Below, piece after piece: positions 7,944 to 16,240 of a stretch of DNA of 64,000 bases. The DNA is from Pseudophaeobacter arcticus DSM 23566 (lineage in GTDB: Bacteria; Pseudomonadota; Alphaproteobacteria; Rhodobacterales; Rhodobacteraceae): contig NZ_KI421507.1 of assembly GCF_000473205.1 (NCBI RefSeq), positions 655,934-719,933 of the forward strand, written 5' to 3'. Below the pieces are notes generated by a model. It did not search any database and was not told the DNA's origin. It saw nothing but the letters and a program-made list of their open reading frames with translations. Each line of letters begins with the position of its first letter. Position 1 is the first letter of the stretch. Position numbers and translations under genes: made by a program.

Positions 7944-8603
7944 TCAGGTGGTGCTTTTGGCAAAGACCAGCGCCAGATTATTGGCGGGCATTTCGATGAC
8001 CTCAACCGGGTTCAACCAGACCTCCTGGGCCCAGTCCAAAACATCAAAATCATCCTTGTAACCGATCTCGGGGTCATGGGCCTTGAGCGCGCTGTGAAAC
8101 TGCGCGTCACCGGGGCTGGTGAGCGCGCCCCCGCGTGAAAAGGGTCCGTAGATCACCAGACGGCCTTCGGGGGCCAGTGTGTTTGCGGCTTCGCGGAGCA
8201 GGCAGCGAGCCTCGGGCGTGCTGATCAGATGCAACAGGTTTGACAACACGATCAGGTCCTGTGGCTCCTGCGCAGAACTCCAGCCTGCGGCTGTGGCATC
8301 CAGCGTCTTGGCGGCACGCAGATTGTCCAGCCCGGCCTCTTTGATGTAGGCATCAATGCTGTGCAATCGGCTGGGATCGGCCTCGGTGGGTTGCCAGGTA
8401 TACTGTGGCAGGCGGGTGGCATAGCCGACCACATGCTGGCCGGTGCCGCTGGCCAGTTCCAGGGCGTTGCGGCCTGTGGGCGGGGCGACCTGTTGCAGCA
8501 GATTGCTCAGCACATCCAGGTTGCGCGCAGCTGACGGGGCAAACAGCTTGCCGCCCTCGGGATTGGCAATCGAGGCAGTGCCGGGGACAGAACGTATCGG
8601 CAT
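7944..8603 (-). CDS. DUF938 family SAM-dependent methyltransferase-like protein
   Basis: A 219-residue protein of the DUF938 family, related to class I methyltransferases. The nucleotide-binding loop LELASGTGQH lies at about residues 48-57, followed by an acidic strand end (TEADPS) and LIVLSNLLHL, which matches motif IV. N-terminal PSAARN is typical of the family. The start overlaps the stop of the FAD oxidoreductase gene (TGATG). It is the last gene of a three-gene operon with aldo/keto reductase and FAD oxidoreductase. The substrate is not known for the family. Confidence 0.85.
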   Translation of the reverse strand: MPIRSVPGTASIANPEGGKLFAPSAARNLDVLSNLLQQVAPPTGRNALELASGTGQHVVGYATRLPQYTWQPTEADPSRLHSIDAYIKEAGLDNLRAAKTLDATAAGWSSAQEPQDLIVLSNLLHLISTPEARCLLREAANTLAPEGRLVIYGPFSRGGALTSPGDAQFHSALKAHDPEIGYKDDFDVLDWAQEVWLNPVEVIEMPANNLALVFAKSTT

Positions 8604-9682
8604 CAGCGTAGCCTTTCAGGGGAGAGCGCCGCGCGGGTGGCGGCGTCCAGTTCTGAGGTCTGGCCGCCCAGCAGGTCAGCCAGCAGGCGCGAGGCCGCAG
8701 GGGCGGTTTGGAAGCCATAGCCGCCCTGGGCTGCGCACCAGATGAAATCGGGGCGCTCCGGGTCTGGCCCCAGCACCAAAGAGCCATCGGGGGAAAAACT
8801 GCGTAGCCCGGCCCAGTTGCTTTCGACGCGGGTCACAGGCGTGGTGACCATTTCCTCATAGCGGGCCAGCCCTTCGGCCAACACCATGTCATCGGCATAG
8901 GCATCATGGGGGGTAACCAGATCTGCATCCGCCGGGGAGACCAGCAGTTTGCCCGCATCGGGTTTGGCATACCAGGTCTCACCGACGCCCATCAGCATCG
9001 GCCATTTGGTCACATCATGGCCACCAGGCGCGGGCAGCCGCGCCATCGAGCGGCGGCGTGGCGCAATGCCGATGGGGGCGACACCGGCCATGGCGGCGAT
9101 CTCATCCACCCAGGCGCCTGCGGCATTGACCAGCTGTTTGGCCACATAGCTTTCGCCGCTTGCCTCGACCTGCCAGCCACCTGCGCTGTGGCGGATGCTG
9201 GTGACCTTGGCGCGGGTGACAACCTTGCCGCCATTGCTGCGGGCGACCTTGGCAAAGTCCTGGACCATGCGATCGGTGTCCAGATCCTGTGCCGCCTCGT
9301 GCAGGCCGGCATGGGTGACGGTCTTGGGGTTCAGGATCGGCACGCGGGCCTGTGCCTCGGCAAAGGTGATCTCGTCGAGGTGGAGGTCCCTAATGTCTGA
9401 TGCAAACTGCTGCTCCTGATCGGGGCCAGAGATCAACATGAAGCCACGGGGGGTAAGATAGCCGCCATTGGCCGTATGGTGGTAGCTGGCGCTGGCCTTG
9501 TTCAAAGCCACAACAGAAGGGGGGCCATAGTTTTCTTCAAACATGGCCGCCGACCGCCCCGAGGCATGATAGCCCAGGGCCTCTTCCATCTCCAGCAGCA
9601 CCACATGACCCAGCTCTGACAGACGGGCTGCGGCACTGGTGCCCGCGATCCCGCCGCCAATGATCAGAAAATCACATTTCAT
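8603..9682 (-). CDS. FAD-dependent oxidoreductase of the DadA/glycine oxidase family
   Basis: A 359-residue protein starting with a Rossmann dinucleotide site, FLIIGGGIAGTSAAARL, with the acidic strand end LLEME. YHASGRSAAMFEENYG is the DadA-type region that holds FAD, and a second glycine patch near the C-terminus (CAAQGGYGFQTAP) is also typical of this fold. Such enzymes oxidise secondary or primary amines and D-amino acids; the substrate here cannot be named. It overlaps the aldo/keto reductase gene by ATGA and the DUF938 gene by one base, so the three are surely co-transcribed. Confidence 0.88.
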   Translation of the reverse strand: MKCDFLIIGGGIAGTSAAARLSELGHVVLLEMEEALGYHASGRSAAMFEENYGPPSVVALNKASASYHHTANGGYLTPRGFMLISGPDQEQQFASDIRDLHLDEITFAEAQARVPILNPKTVTHAGLHEAAQDLDTDRMVQDFAKVARSNGGKVVTRAKVTSIRHSAGGWQVEASGESYVAKQLVNAAGAWVDEIAAMAGVAPIGIAPRRRSMARLPAPGGHDVTKWPMLMGVGETWYAKPDAGKLLVSPADADLVTPHDAYADDMVLAEGLARYEEMVTTPVTRVESNWAGLRSFSPDGSLVLGPDPERPDFIWCAAQGGYGFQTAPAASRLLADLLGGQTSELDAATRAALSPERLR

Positions 9683-10626
9683 GCGCCCAGCTCCTGTTCT
9701 TCCAATCTGTCCGTTGCCGGGGCTGGGCGCGGGCTGAGCGCCTCGATCTGATCATAAAGCGCCGCGTCCATTTGAAAATCCAGTGCCGCAAGTGAAGGGG
9801 CGATTTGTTCGGCGCTGCGCCCCGAGATGATCGGCATTGGCGCCGCCGGATGCGCCGCCGCCCAGGCCACGGCCAATGTGGCCGGCGAGACATCAAGGCT
9901 GTCGGCCAGCGCGCTCAGCTCGCTGGCGGTCTCGTGCATCCAGGCCTGCCCATAGCGGCTGTTGTAGCGGGCATCTTCGCTCAGCCGACCCGTGCCCCCG
10001 GTGGTGTATTTCCCGGTCAGCAGCCCGCCGCCCAGGGGGGAATAGGGGGCAATGGCAATGTCTTGATCGGTGCACATCGGCAGGATCTCGACCTCTGCCT
10101 GGCGCTTGACCAGCGAATACATCGGTTGCAGGATATCCGTCGAAAATCCCAACTCTGCTCCCAGCATCTGCGCCTTCATCACCTGCCAGGCGGCAAAATT
10201 CGACAGGCCGATATAACGGATATCCCCGGCCTCTTTGCGGGCAGCAAACCAGCCAAGGGTTTCGCGCAGATCGGTCTGGGCGTCAAAGCGGTGCAGATAG
10301 AGAATGTCGATGCAATCAAGCTGAAGCCGGGCGCGACTGGTGTCAAACTGCGCCTGCATGTTCTGCGCCCCGGCGCCGCCAGTATAGCCGACCTTGCTGG
10401 CGATGATGAGCTGATCGCGCTCACCCTTGATCAAGCGCCCCAGGATCTCTTCGCTGTGGCCTTGGGTATAGACCCAGGCGGTGTCAAAATGGGTGATGCC
10501 AGCCGTGCGGCAGGCAGCAAAAATTTCGGCAGATTGTGCCGCATCCGCACGGCCGCCAAACTGCATGGTACCAAAGGCAAAACGGCTGGCGGGGGTCCCA
10601 TCGGGAGAGGTCAGAATATGTGTCAT
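9679..10626 (-). CDS. Aldo/keto reductase
   Basis: A 315-residue NAD(P)H-dependent reductase with the family barrel signature: GITHFDTAWVYTQGHSEE (catalytic D and Y), an expected Lys in LIIASKVGY, and IDILYLHRFD (catalytic H), then YIGLSNFAAW and APYSPLGGGLLTGKY. The start at 10626 gives the standard N-terminus (THILTSPDGTPASRFAFGTMQFGG); the frame extends upstream, but that part has no family character. It is the first gene of the three-gene operon. The natural substrate is unknown. Confidence 0.92.
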   Translation of the reverse strand: MTHILTSPDGTPASRFAFGTMQFGGRADAAQSAEIFAACRTAGITHFDTAWVYTQGHSEEILGRLIKGERDQLIIASKVGYTGGAGAQNMQAQFDTSRARLQLDCIDILYLHRFDAQTDLRETLGWFAARKEAGDIRYIGLSNFAAWQVMKAQMLGAELGFSTDILQPMYSLVKRQAEVEILPMCTDQDIAIAPYSPLGGGLLTGKYTTGGTGRLSEDARYNSRYGQAWMHETASELSALADSLDVSPATLAVAWAAAHPAAPMPIISGRSAEQIAPSLAALDFQMDAALYDQIEALSPRPAPATDRLEEQELGA

Positions 10627-10958
10627 GCGGGCAACCTGCCACGTCCATGGAACGGGGAAAAGGGCCAAGGTTATGTGACACTGTCGATTGGCGCGAAATA
10701 GCTTTTGGCGCGAAATACGCCGCATAGCGGTTCGGAGGGCGGGCAGGTACCACACATGGAGATATTTTCTGATGCGGCTTGGTGGCCAAGACCTGAGAAA
10801 AGTCACCACTGGATGGCATGGTCGGGATGGCCGCTAAGATCCAAAAACGACTGATGCTGCATGGGCCCATCGACGTTGGCAAAGCGCGTGAAGCGGTTTT
10901 GGCACAGGTGTGACTGAAACTGAGCGGCGTGGTCCTGTGGTCCTGTGGCCCGTTGTTC
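10627..10958. other. 332-base gap between aldo/keto reductase and mntR
   Basis: It contains the upstream region of the aldo/keto reductase gene. On the minus strand there is also a short open frame right after mntR (about 10834-10956) that reads plausibly as protein (FQSHLCQNRFTRFANVDGP, then GHPDHAIQW) but has no good start. No RNA gene was seen. Confidence 0.4.
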
Positions 10959-11393
10959 TTAGTTGCCGTTTTGGCCCGCAACGACTTTCTCGAACACGGA
11001 CAGGGTAACCTGTGAAACGTGGTGCTCGATCCCTTCGGCATCCAGTTCGGCGGTGTCTTCCGGGACCCCCATCTTGATCAGAAACGCGACCACGGTTCTG
11101 TGCCGTGCCCGTACGCGGTTGGCCAGCGTTGCCCCGTCTTCTGTCAGGAAGACCCCCCGATACGGGCGCGAGGTCGCCAGCCCCTCGCGTTTCAAACGGG
11201 CGATGGACTTGGTCGCCGTGGGTTGTGACACGCACATGCGCCGGGCAATGTCCGCAACGCGCGCTTCGCCAAATTCCTCGATAAGATCGCCAATCATCTC
11301 GACATAGTCTTCGAGCAAGGCCGCCGATTGCGCCTCTCTGGCGCGGGCAAAGCGGTTGGCGGGTTTGTCTTGGTCCAGGAAGGTATCAGGCAC
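10959..11393 (-). CDS. mntR: Manganese-responsive regulator MntR (DtxR family)
   Basis: A 144-residue DtxR-family repressor. The winged helix-turn-helix covers residues about 25-85 (EARVADIARRMCVSQPTATKSIARLKREGL). The C-terminal metal-binding and dimerisation helices contain the usual acidic/His residues (DAEGIEHHVSQVTL). It lacks the SH3-like third domain, as in the short MntR type. It is divergent from mntH, with two matching palindromes between the genes, which supports Mn-dependent repression of the transporter and probably of itself. The call rests on family pattern and context together. Confidence 0.92.
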   Translation of the reverse strand: MPDTFLDQDKPANRFARAREAQSAALLEDYVEMIGDLIEEFGEARVADIARRMCVSQPTATKSIARLKREGLATSRPYRGVFLTEDGATLANRVRARHRTVVAFLIKMGVPEDTAELDAEGIEHHVSQVTLSVFEKVVAGQNGN

Positions 11394-11423
11394 GGCATTG
11401 ATCTTTCATTCGGAGATCATCGT

Positions 11424-11437
11424 ATAGCAGAGGCTAT
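11424..11437. promoter_or_regulatory. Putative MntR operator, mntR side
   Basis: ATAGC-N4-GCTAT, a perfect 5-bp inverted repeat (spacer AGAG) extended as TATAGC...GGCTATG, 31 bases from the mntR start. A second copy of the same design lies on the mntH side. Confidence 0.75.
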
Positions 11438-11506
11438 GAATCTTTCCAATGCCCCGCTCCGGGTGGCGAGTGTCTTTGCTACAAAGTATTGTTTCTTGTG
11501 AAAAGT

Positions 11507-11520
11507 ATAGCTATGGCTAT
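11507..11520. promoter_or_regulatory. Putative MntR operator, mntH side
   Basis: ATAGC-N4-GCTAT (spacer TATG), extended as TATAGC...GGCTATG exactly like the copy at 11424, 30 bases upstream of the mntH start. A position over the core promoter suits a repressor. Confidence 0.78.
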
Positions 11521-11549
11521 GATGAGCCCAAACTCCCGGAGCCCGTCCG

Positions 11550-12836
11550 ATGCCAACACTGTCAGATCGCACCCAAACCGGAATTTCTGCCGTTTTGCGC
11601 GGCGATGCGCGTGGATGGCGTAGTCGCCTGCTGTTTGCGGGCCCAGCGATCATCGCTTCAATCGCCTATATGGACCCGGGCAACTACGCGACCAACATCC
11701 AGGCAGGCGCGGGTTATGGCTACAAGCTGCTCTGGATCGTCCTGTTGGCCAACCTGATCGCGATGCTGTTTCAGGCGCTGTCGGCCCGGCTGGGTATCGT
11801 GACCGGTAAGAACCTTGCGGAAATTTCGCGCGATCATCTCCCACGGACTTTGGTCTGGGTGATGTGGGCGATATCCGAAGTTGCGGCCATGGCCACCGAT
11901 CTGGCCGAGTTTCTGGGCGGGGCCATTGGCCTGGCGCTGCTGTTTGACCTGCCTCTGATCGTTGGCATGGCGATCACCGCGATCGTGACCTACGGCATTT
12001 TGATCTTTGAAAGCCGGGGCTTTCGCCCGATGGAGCTGATCATTGCCGCCTTTGTCGGCGTTATCGGCCTGTGCTACCTGGCCGAAGTGCTGATCGCACC
12101 AGTCGATTGGGCGGCAGCCGGGATTGGGATGATGACACCGGCCTTGCCCGACAGTATGGCCTTGACCATTGCGGTTGGGATCATCGGGGCCACGGTCATG
12201 CCCCATGCGATCTATCTGCATTCCGGCCTGACGCAATCGCGTGCGGTGGTGCGCCATGATGCGGATCGTCGCAAGCTGCTGCGCTTTTCGAATATCGAGG
12301 TGGTATTGGCCCTTGCTGTAGCCGGGATGATCAATATGGCCATGGTCATGATGGCAGCAAGCGCGTTCCATCAGGGGCATGCCGACGTGGCCGAGATCGA
12401 GACGGCCTACCATACTCTGACACCGCTTTTGGGGGCGGCGGCAGCGGTATTTTTTCTGACATCGTTGATTGCTTCGGGGATCTCCAGTTCGGTTGTCGGC
12501 ACCATGGCGGGGCAGATGATCATGCAGGGGTTCCTGCACTTTCATGTGCCGATTTGGCTGCGCCGCCTGGTGACCATGGTGCCGGCCTTCGCGGTTGTCG
12601 CGGCGGGGGTGAACGCAACCCAGGCACTTGTGATGTCGCAGGTTGTTCTGTCGATAGCCTTGCCCGTGCCGATGCTGGCGCTGCTCTATTTCTCATCGCG
12701 CAGCGACGTCATGGGCGCGTTTCGGATCAATCGGCTGTTGCGAATCCTTGCCACACTTGGGGCCTGCGTGGTGCTGGGGCTGAACTTTGTGCTTCTTGCG
12801 GATACCTTTGGCATGCCGATCCCGTTTCTGGACTGA
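11550..12836 (+). CDS. mntH: Manganese transporter MntH (Nramp family)
   Basis: A 428-residue inner-membrane proton-coupled Mn(II) importer with eleven predicted hydrophobic segments. The Nramp metal-site motifs are present: DPGN at 42-45 in the first helix (SIAYMDPGNYATN) and MPH at about 217-219 in the sixth (ATVMPHAIYLHSG). Length and motifs are complete. It is divergent from mntR with a palindromic site 30 bases upstream of the start, so Mn-dependent repression is expected. Confidence 0.97.
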   Translation: MPTLSDRTQTGISAVLRGDARGWRSRLLFAGPAIIASIAYMDPGNYATNIQAGAGYGYKLLWIVLLANLIAMLFQALSARLGIVTGKNLAEISRDHLPRTLVWVMWAISEVAAMATDLAEFLGGAIGLALLFDLPLIVGMAITAIVTYGILIFESRGFRPMELIIAAFVGVIGLCYLAEVLIAPVDWAAAGIGMMTPALPDSMALTIAVGIIGATVMPHAIYLHSGLTQSRAVVRHDADRRKLLRFSNIEVVLALAVAGMINMAMVMMAASAFHQGHADVAEIETAYHTLTPLLGAAAAVFFLTSLIASGISSSVVGTMAGQMIMQGFLHFHVPIWLRRLVTMVPAFAVVAAGVNATQALVMSQVVLSIALPVPMLALLYFSSRSDVMGAFRINRLLRILATLGACVVLGLNFVLLADTFGMPIPFLD

Positions 12837-12864
12837 GCCTCTGCATTGGCAGCGGATCTGCGCG

Positions 12865-12895
12865 GCTCCCCTTTGGGGGGGCGTTGGGTTTTTGC
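12865..12895 (+). terminator. Possible terminator after mntH
   Basis: GCTCCCC-TTT-GGGGGGGC forms a short stem and is followed after six bases by TTTTT. It starts 29 bases after the mntH stop. Confidence 0.5.
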
Positions 12896-12974
12896 TCTTC
12901 AGACCGTGGCGTGCGGCGCAACGGGGGGCCTTACCTGAGGCGGGTCAATAGGCGAGTTGACGCCTTAACAAAAA

Positions 12975-12996
12975 GGCCCGCCTGTTGGGGCGGGCC
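12975..12996 (-). terminator. Terminator of the xdh-ABC transporter operon
   Basis: GGCCCGCC-TGTTGG-GGCGGGCC, a perfect 8-bp stem. On the minus strand it is followed by TTTTTGTT, 25 bases after the stop of the binding-protein gene, so it closes the long minus-strand operon. Confidence 0.9.
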
Positions 12997-13021
12997 GTCT
13001 TGGTCGTGATGCTGCAAAGGC

Positions 13022-14095
13022 TTACTGCGGGATGTCGCCTTCGATGCCTTCAACGTAGAAGTTCATACCCGCAAGGGTGCCGTCATCGGCGGTTTCACCC
13101 TCTGCCAACCAGGCAGAACCGTCCTGTTTGTTGAGCGGGCCGGTGAAGGCGTGGTAGGAACCATCCGCCAGGGAGGCTTTCACTGCCAGTGCGGCGTCTT
13201 TTACCTCAGCAGGAACCGCGTCGGAGATCTCGCCGATGCCAACCATGCCGGCGCCGATACCATCCCAGGTGCTCTTGCTTTCCCAGGTGCCATCCATAAC
13301 GGCCTGTGTCCGGGCGATGTAATAGGGCGCCCAGTTGTCGATGATCGAGGAAACCCGTGGCTTGGGACCGTATTCGGCCATATCTGACGCCTGACCAAAG
13401 GTGATGACGTTGCCGGCAGCCTGGGCCGCCGCCTGAGGCGCGGTGGAATCCGTATGCTGCAGGATCACGTCGGCGCCCTGTTCGATCAGAACCTTGGCGG
13501 CGTCTGCCTCTTTGGCGGGATCAAACCAGGTAAAGGCCCAGACGATTTTGAACTCGACGTCGGGGTTCACTTTCTTTGCGTGAATATAGGCAGAGTTGAT
13601 GCCACGAATGACTTCGGGGATCGGGTAGGAGCCAATATAGCCGACGATGTTGCTCTCGGTCATCATGCCCGCAATGGTGCCCTGTACGGCGCGGCCTTCA
13701 TAAAAACGGGCCGAATAGGTCGAGACGTTGTCAGCGTTTTTGTAGCCGGTGGCATGTTCAAAACGAACATTGGGGAATTTGGCCGCCACGTTGATGGTGG
13801 GATCCATGTAGCCAAAGGAGGTGGTGAAGATCAGGTCAGCTCCCTGCAGCGCCATCTGCGTGATCACGCGCTCGGCGTCGGGGCCTTCGGCAACGTTTTC
13901 AACATAAACAGTTTCGACCTTGTCGCCAAACTCGGCCTCAACCGCCTTGCGGCCCTGGTTGTGCTCATAGGTCCAGCCGCCGTCGCCGACGGGGCCGACG
14001 TAGACAAAGCCAACCTTGGTCGGGTCGTCAGCCAGGGCGGCGGTTGCAAGACCAAAGGCCACAGCGGCGCTGGTCATGAGATTTGTCAGTTTCAT
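13022..14095 (-). CDS. BMP-family ABC transporter substrate-binding protein
   Basis: A 357-residue periplasmic protein with a Sec signal peptide (LTNLMTSAAVAFGLATAALA, cleavage near residue 22). The mature part begins VGFVYVGPVGDGGWTYEHNQG, the N-terminal signature of the basic membrane protein (BMP/PnrA) family that binds purine nucleosides. Further family motifs are IFTTSFGYMD, GIIAGMM-like GTIAGMMTES and ILQHTDSTAP. The start at 14095 is the one that gives the signal peptide. It follows two permease genes and ends the operon containing xanthine dehydrogenase, so purines (nucleosides, bases or urate-like compounds) are the likely ligands. Confidence 0.92.
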   Translation of the reverse strand: MKLTNLMTSAAVAFGLATAALADDPTKVGFVYVGPVGDGGWTYEHNQGRKAVEAEFGDKVETVYVENVAEGPDAERVITQMALQGADLIFTTSFGYMDPTINVAAKFPNVRFEHATGYKNADNVSTYSARFYEGRAVQGTIAGMMTESNIVGYIGSYPIPEVIRGINSAYIHAKKVNPDVEFKIVWAFTWFDPAKEADAAKVLIEQGADVILQHTDSTAPQAAAQAAGNVITFGQASDMAEYGPKPRVSSIIDNWAPYYIARTQAVMDGTWESKSTWDGIGAGMVGIGEISDAVPAEVKDAALAVKASLADGSYHAFTGPLNKQDGSAWLAEGETADDGTLAGMNFYVEGIEGDIPQ

Positions 14096-14171
14096 CAAAG
14101 GGATCCCCCGTTTTGGTTTTAGTTGTGCCCGAGGGTATTCCCCGGACAAGTCGTGGACCGCCGCCGTTTGA

Positions 14172-15095
14172 TCAGCGGGCAGCGTGGAAGTTGCGACCCA
14201 AGGCAGCAGGCGCGCTGCTCTTATCGGCCGATAGGATGACGAGCACCAGAATGGTGATCAGATAGGGCGACATTGCCAGATACTCTACCGGGATGGCAAC
14301 GCCGGCAGCCTGAAGATTAAGCTGAACAACGGTGACACCGCCAAAAAGATAGGCACCCAACAGCACACGCCAGGGTTTCCAGCTGGCAAAGACCACCAGC
14401 GCCAGGGCAATCCAGCCAATTCCAGCCGTCATGCCTTCGGTCCATTGTGGCACCCGGATCAGGCTGATGTAGGCGCCACCCAGCCCGGCGCAGGCGCCGC
14501 CAAACAGGATCGCCATGATGCGGATGCGCACCACCTTGTATCCCAGCGCATGGGCGGCGTCGTGGTTTTCACCCACCGCGCGCAGCACCAGACCAATCCG
14601 GCTGAATTTGATCACGGCCCAGACGGCGACAATCAGTGCAATCGCCACATAAAGCATCGGATCATGGCCAAACAGGATCGGGCCGACAACGGGCAGGTCG
14701 CTCAGGAGAGGCAGGTCGATTTTCTGCATCTGAGGCGGCTTTATCCCCACATAGGACTGCCCCAACAGCGCCGACATCCCAAGGCCAAACAGCGTCAGCG
14801 ACAGGCCAGAGGCCACCTGATTGGCCTGGGCGTATTGAGTGAGAATAGCAAACAGGACAGACAGGGTCGCGCCAGCCCCAGCAGCGGCGACAAACCCCAG
14901 CAGCGGTGAACCTGTTTCCACAGCCGTGGCAAAGCCCGCCACCGCGCCGATGATCATCATCCCCTCGACGCCGAGGTTCAGCACCCCGGATTTCTCCACC
15001 ACCAGTTCGCCGATGGCAGCAAACAACAGTGGCGTTGCCGCCACCATCAGCGAGGCAATGAGCAGGACGGGGTTAATTGCAGAAAGATCCATCAC
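14172..15095 (-). CDS. BMP-type ABC transporter permease (second permease)
   Basis: A 307-residue inner-membrane protein of the branched-chain/nucleoside permease family, with about eight hydrophobic segments. The motif GELVVEKSGVLNLGVEGMMIIGAVAGF is the standard YufQ/NupQ-type cytoplasmic-loop signature, and VRIMAILFGGACAGLGGAYISL fits the coupling region. The start overlaps the stop of the first permease gene (bases 15092-15095). It forms the translocation channel with the neighbouring permease. Confidence 0.92.
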   Translation of the reverse strand: MMDLSAINPVLLIASLMVAATPLLFAAIGELVVEKSGVLNLGVEGMMIIGAVAGFATAVETGSPLLGFVAAAGAGATLSVLFAILTQYAQANQVASGLSLTLFGLGMSALLGQSYVGIKPPQMQKIDLPLLSDLPVVGPILFGHDPMLYVAIALIVAVWAVIKFSRIGLVLRAVGENHDAAHALGYKVVRIRIMAILFGGACAGLGGAYISLIRVPQWTEGMTAGIGWIALALVVFASWKPWRVLLGAYLFGGVTVVQLNLQAAGVAIPVEYLAMSPYLITILVLVILSADKSSAPAALGRNFHAAR

Positions 15096-16174
15096 GCGAC
15101 CTCCGGTTTGCCAAGCGAGAGGCGGAAATTGGTCAACAGATCAAAGGCCAGCAGGAAAAACAGCAACATGCCCTGGAACACCTGAATGGCAGCAGAGGGC
15201 AGCTGCAGATTGGATTGGGCAATATCGCCGCCAATATAGGTCAGCGCCATGAGCCCCCCTGCCAGCAGAATGCCCACTGGATGCAACCGCCCCAGAAAGG
15301 CGACGATAATGGCGGTAAAGCCGTAGCCGACGTTAAAATCAATACTGACCTGACCTGACGGACCGGAAACCTCAAACATCCCGGCAAGACCTGCCAGCAT
15401 GCCCGATGTGCCAAGGCAGAACAGGATCAGCCGGGTTGGATTGACGCCGGCAAACCGCGCCGCGCGCGGCGCCTCACCGGTCAGCCGGATGTGGTAGCCG
15501 GTGATATGGCGGTTCAGCAGCACGTAGGCAAAGATCACCGCAATCAGCGCTGCCACCACGCCCCAGTGCATGCCAGAGCCCGCAATCAGATCAGCGTTAT
15601 GGGCGCTGTCATATTGCTGCAGGTTGCGCGATCCGGGAAAGCCATGGCCCTCGGGGTTTTTCAGCAAACCCAGTGACATAGAGGCCAGGAACTGTTCGGC
15701 CACATAGACCAGCATCAAGGAGACGAGGATCTCATTGGTGCCAAAGCGCACCTTCAGAAAGGCCGGGATCATCGCCCAGATCCATCCACCAAGGCCCCCT
15801 GCGATGACCATCAATGGGAAAATATACCAGGCCTCTGCCGGATAAAAAGCCAGTCCAACCCCGGCACCAAACAGCGCGCCGATGATATATTGCCCCTCGG
15901 CACCGATGTTCCAGATCCCCGCCTTAAAGCCCAGCGACAGGCCGATGGCGATCAGTACCAAAGGCGCGCCTTTCACCAAAAGCTGCGGGCGGTAATAAAA
16001 GGCAAACTCGCCAAACAGCGGCTCCCAGAAAATGGTGCGAATGGCCTCAACCGGGTCTTTGCCAAGTGCGGCAAAGAGCAGCCCCCCTGCAATCATGGTG
16101 GCCAGCACCGCCAATAGTGGCGTAGCCAGTGACCAGGCGCGCGACGGCTGCGGTCGTTTCTCTAGCCGGATCAT
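15092..16174 (-). CDS. BMP-type ABC transporter permease (first permease)
   Basis: A 360-residue inner-membrane permease with about ten hydrophobic segments. The family motif is LSLGFKAGIWNIGAEGQYIIGALFG, and the paired coupling region is RFAGVNPTRLILFCLGTSGMLAGLAGMFEVSG. The N-terminus is a short cationic cytoplasmic tail (IRLEKRPQPSRAW) before the first helix; the ATG at 16174 with a GGGGG-rich upstream site is preferred over the start at 16204. It pairs with the next permease and the ATPase encoded upstream. Confidence 0.92.
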   Translation of the reverse strand: MIRLEKRPQPSRAWSLATPLLAVLATMIAGGLLFAALGKDPVEAIRTIFWEPLFGEFAFYYRPQLLVKGAPLVLIAIGLSLGFKAGIWNIGAEGQYIIGALFGAGVGLAFYPAEAWYIFPLMVIAGGLGGWIWAMIPAFLKVRFGTNEILVSLMLVYVAEQFLASMSLGLLKNPEGHGFPGSRNLQQYDSAHNADLIAGSGMHWGVVAALIAVIFAYVLLNRHITGYHIRLTGEAPRAARFAGVNPTRLILFCLGTSGMLAGLAGMFEVSGPSGQVSIDFNVGYGFTAIIVAFLGRLHPVGILLAGGLMALTYIGGDIAQSNLQLPSAAIQVFQGMLLFFLLAFDLLTNFRLSLGKPEVA

Positions 16175-16240
16175 TGAGCGGCCCCCTGTTTCATCTTTCC
16201 CCAAATATTCTCGCCAAAGGCGAAATCACTGCCTGCGGCG

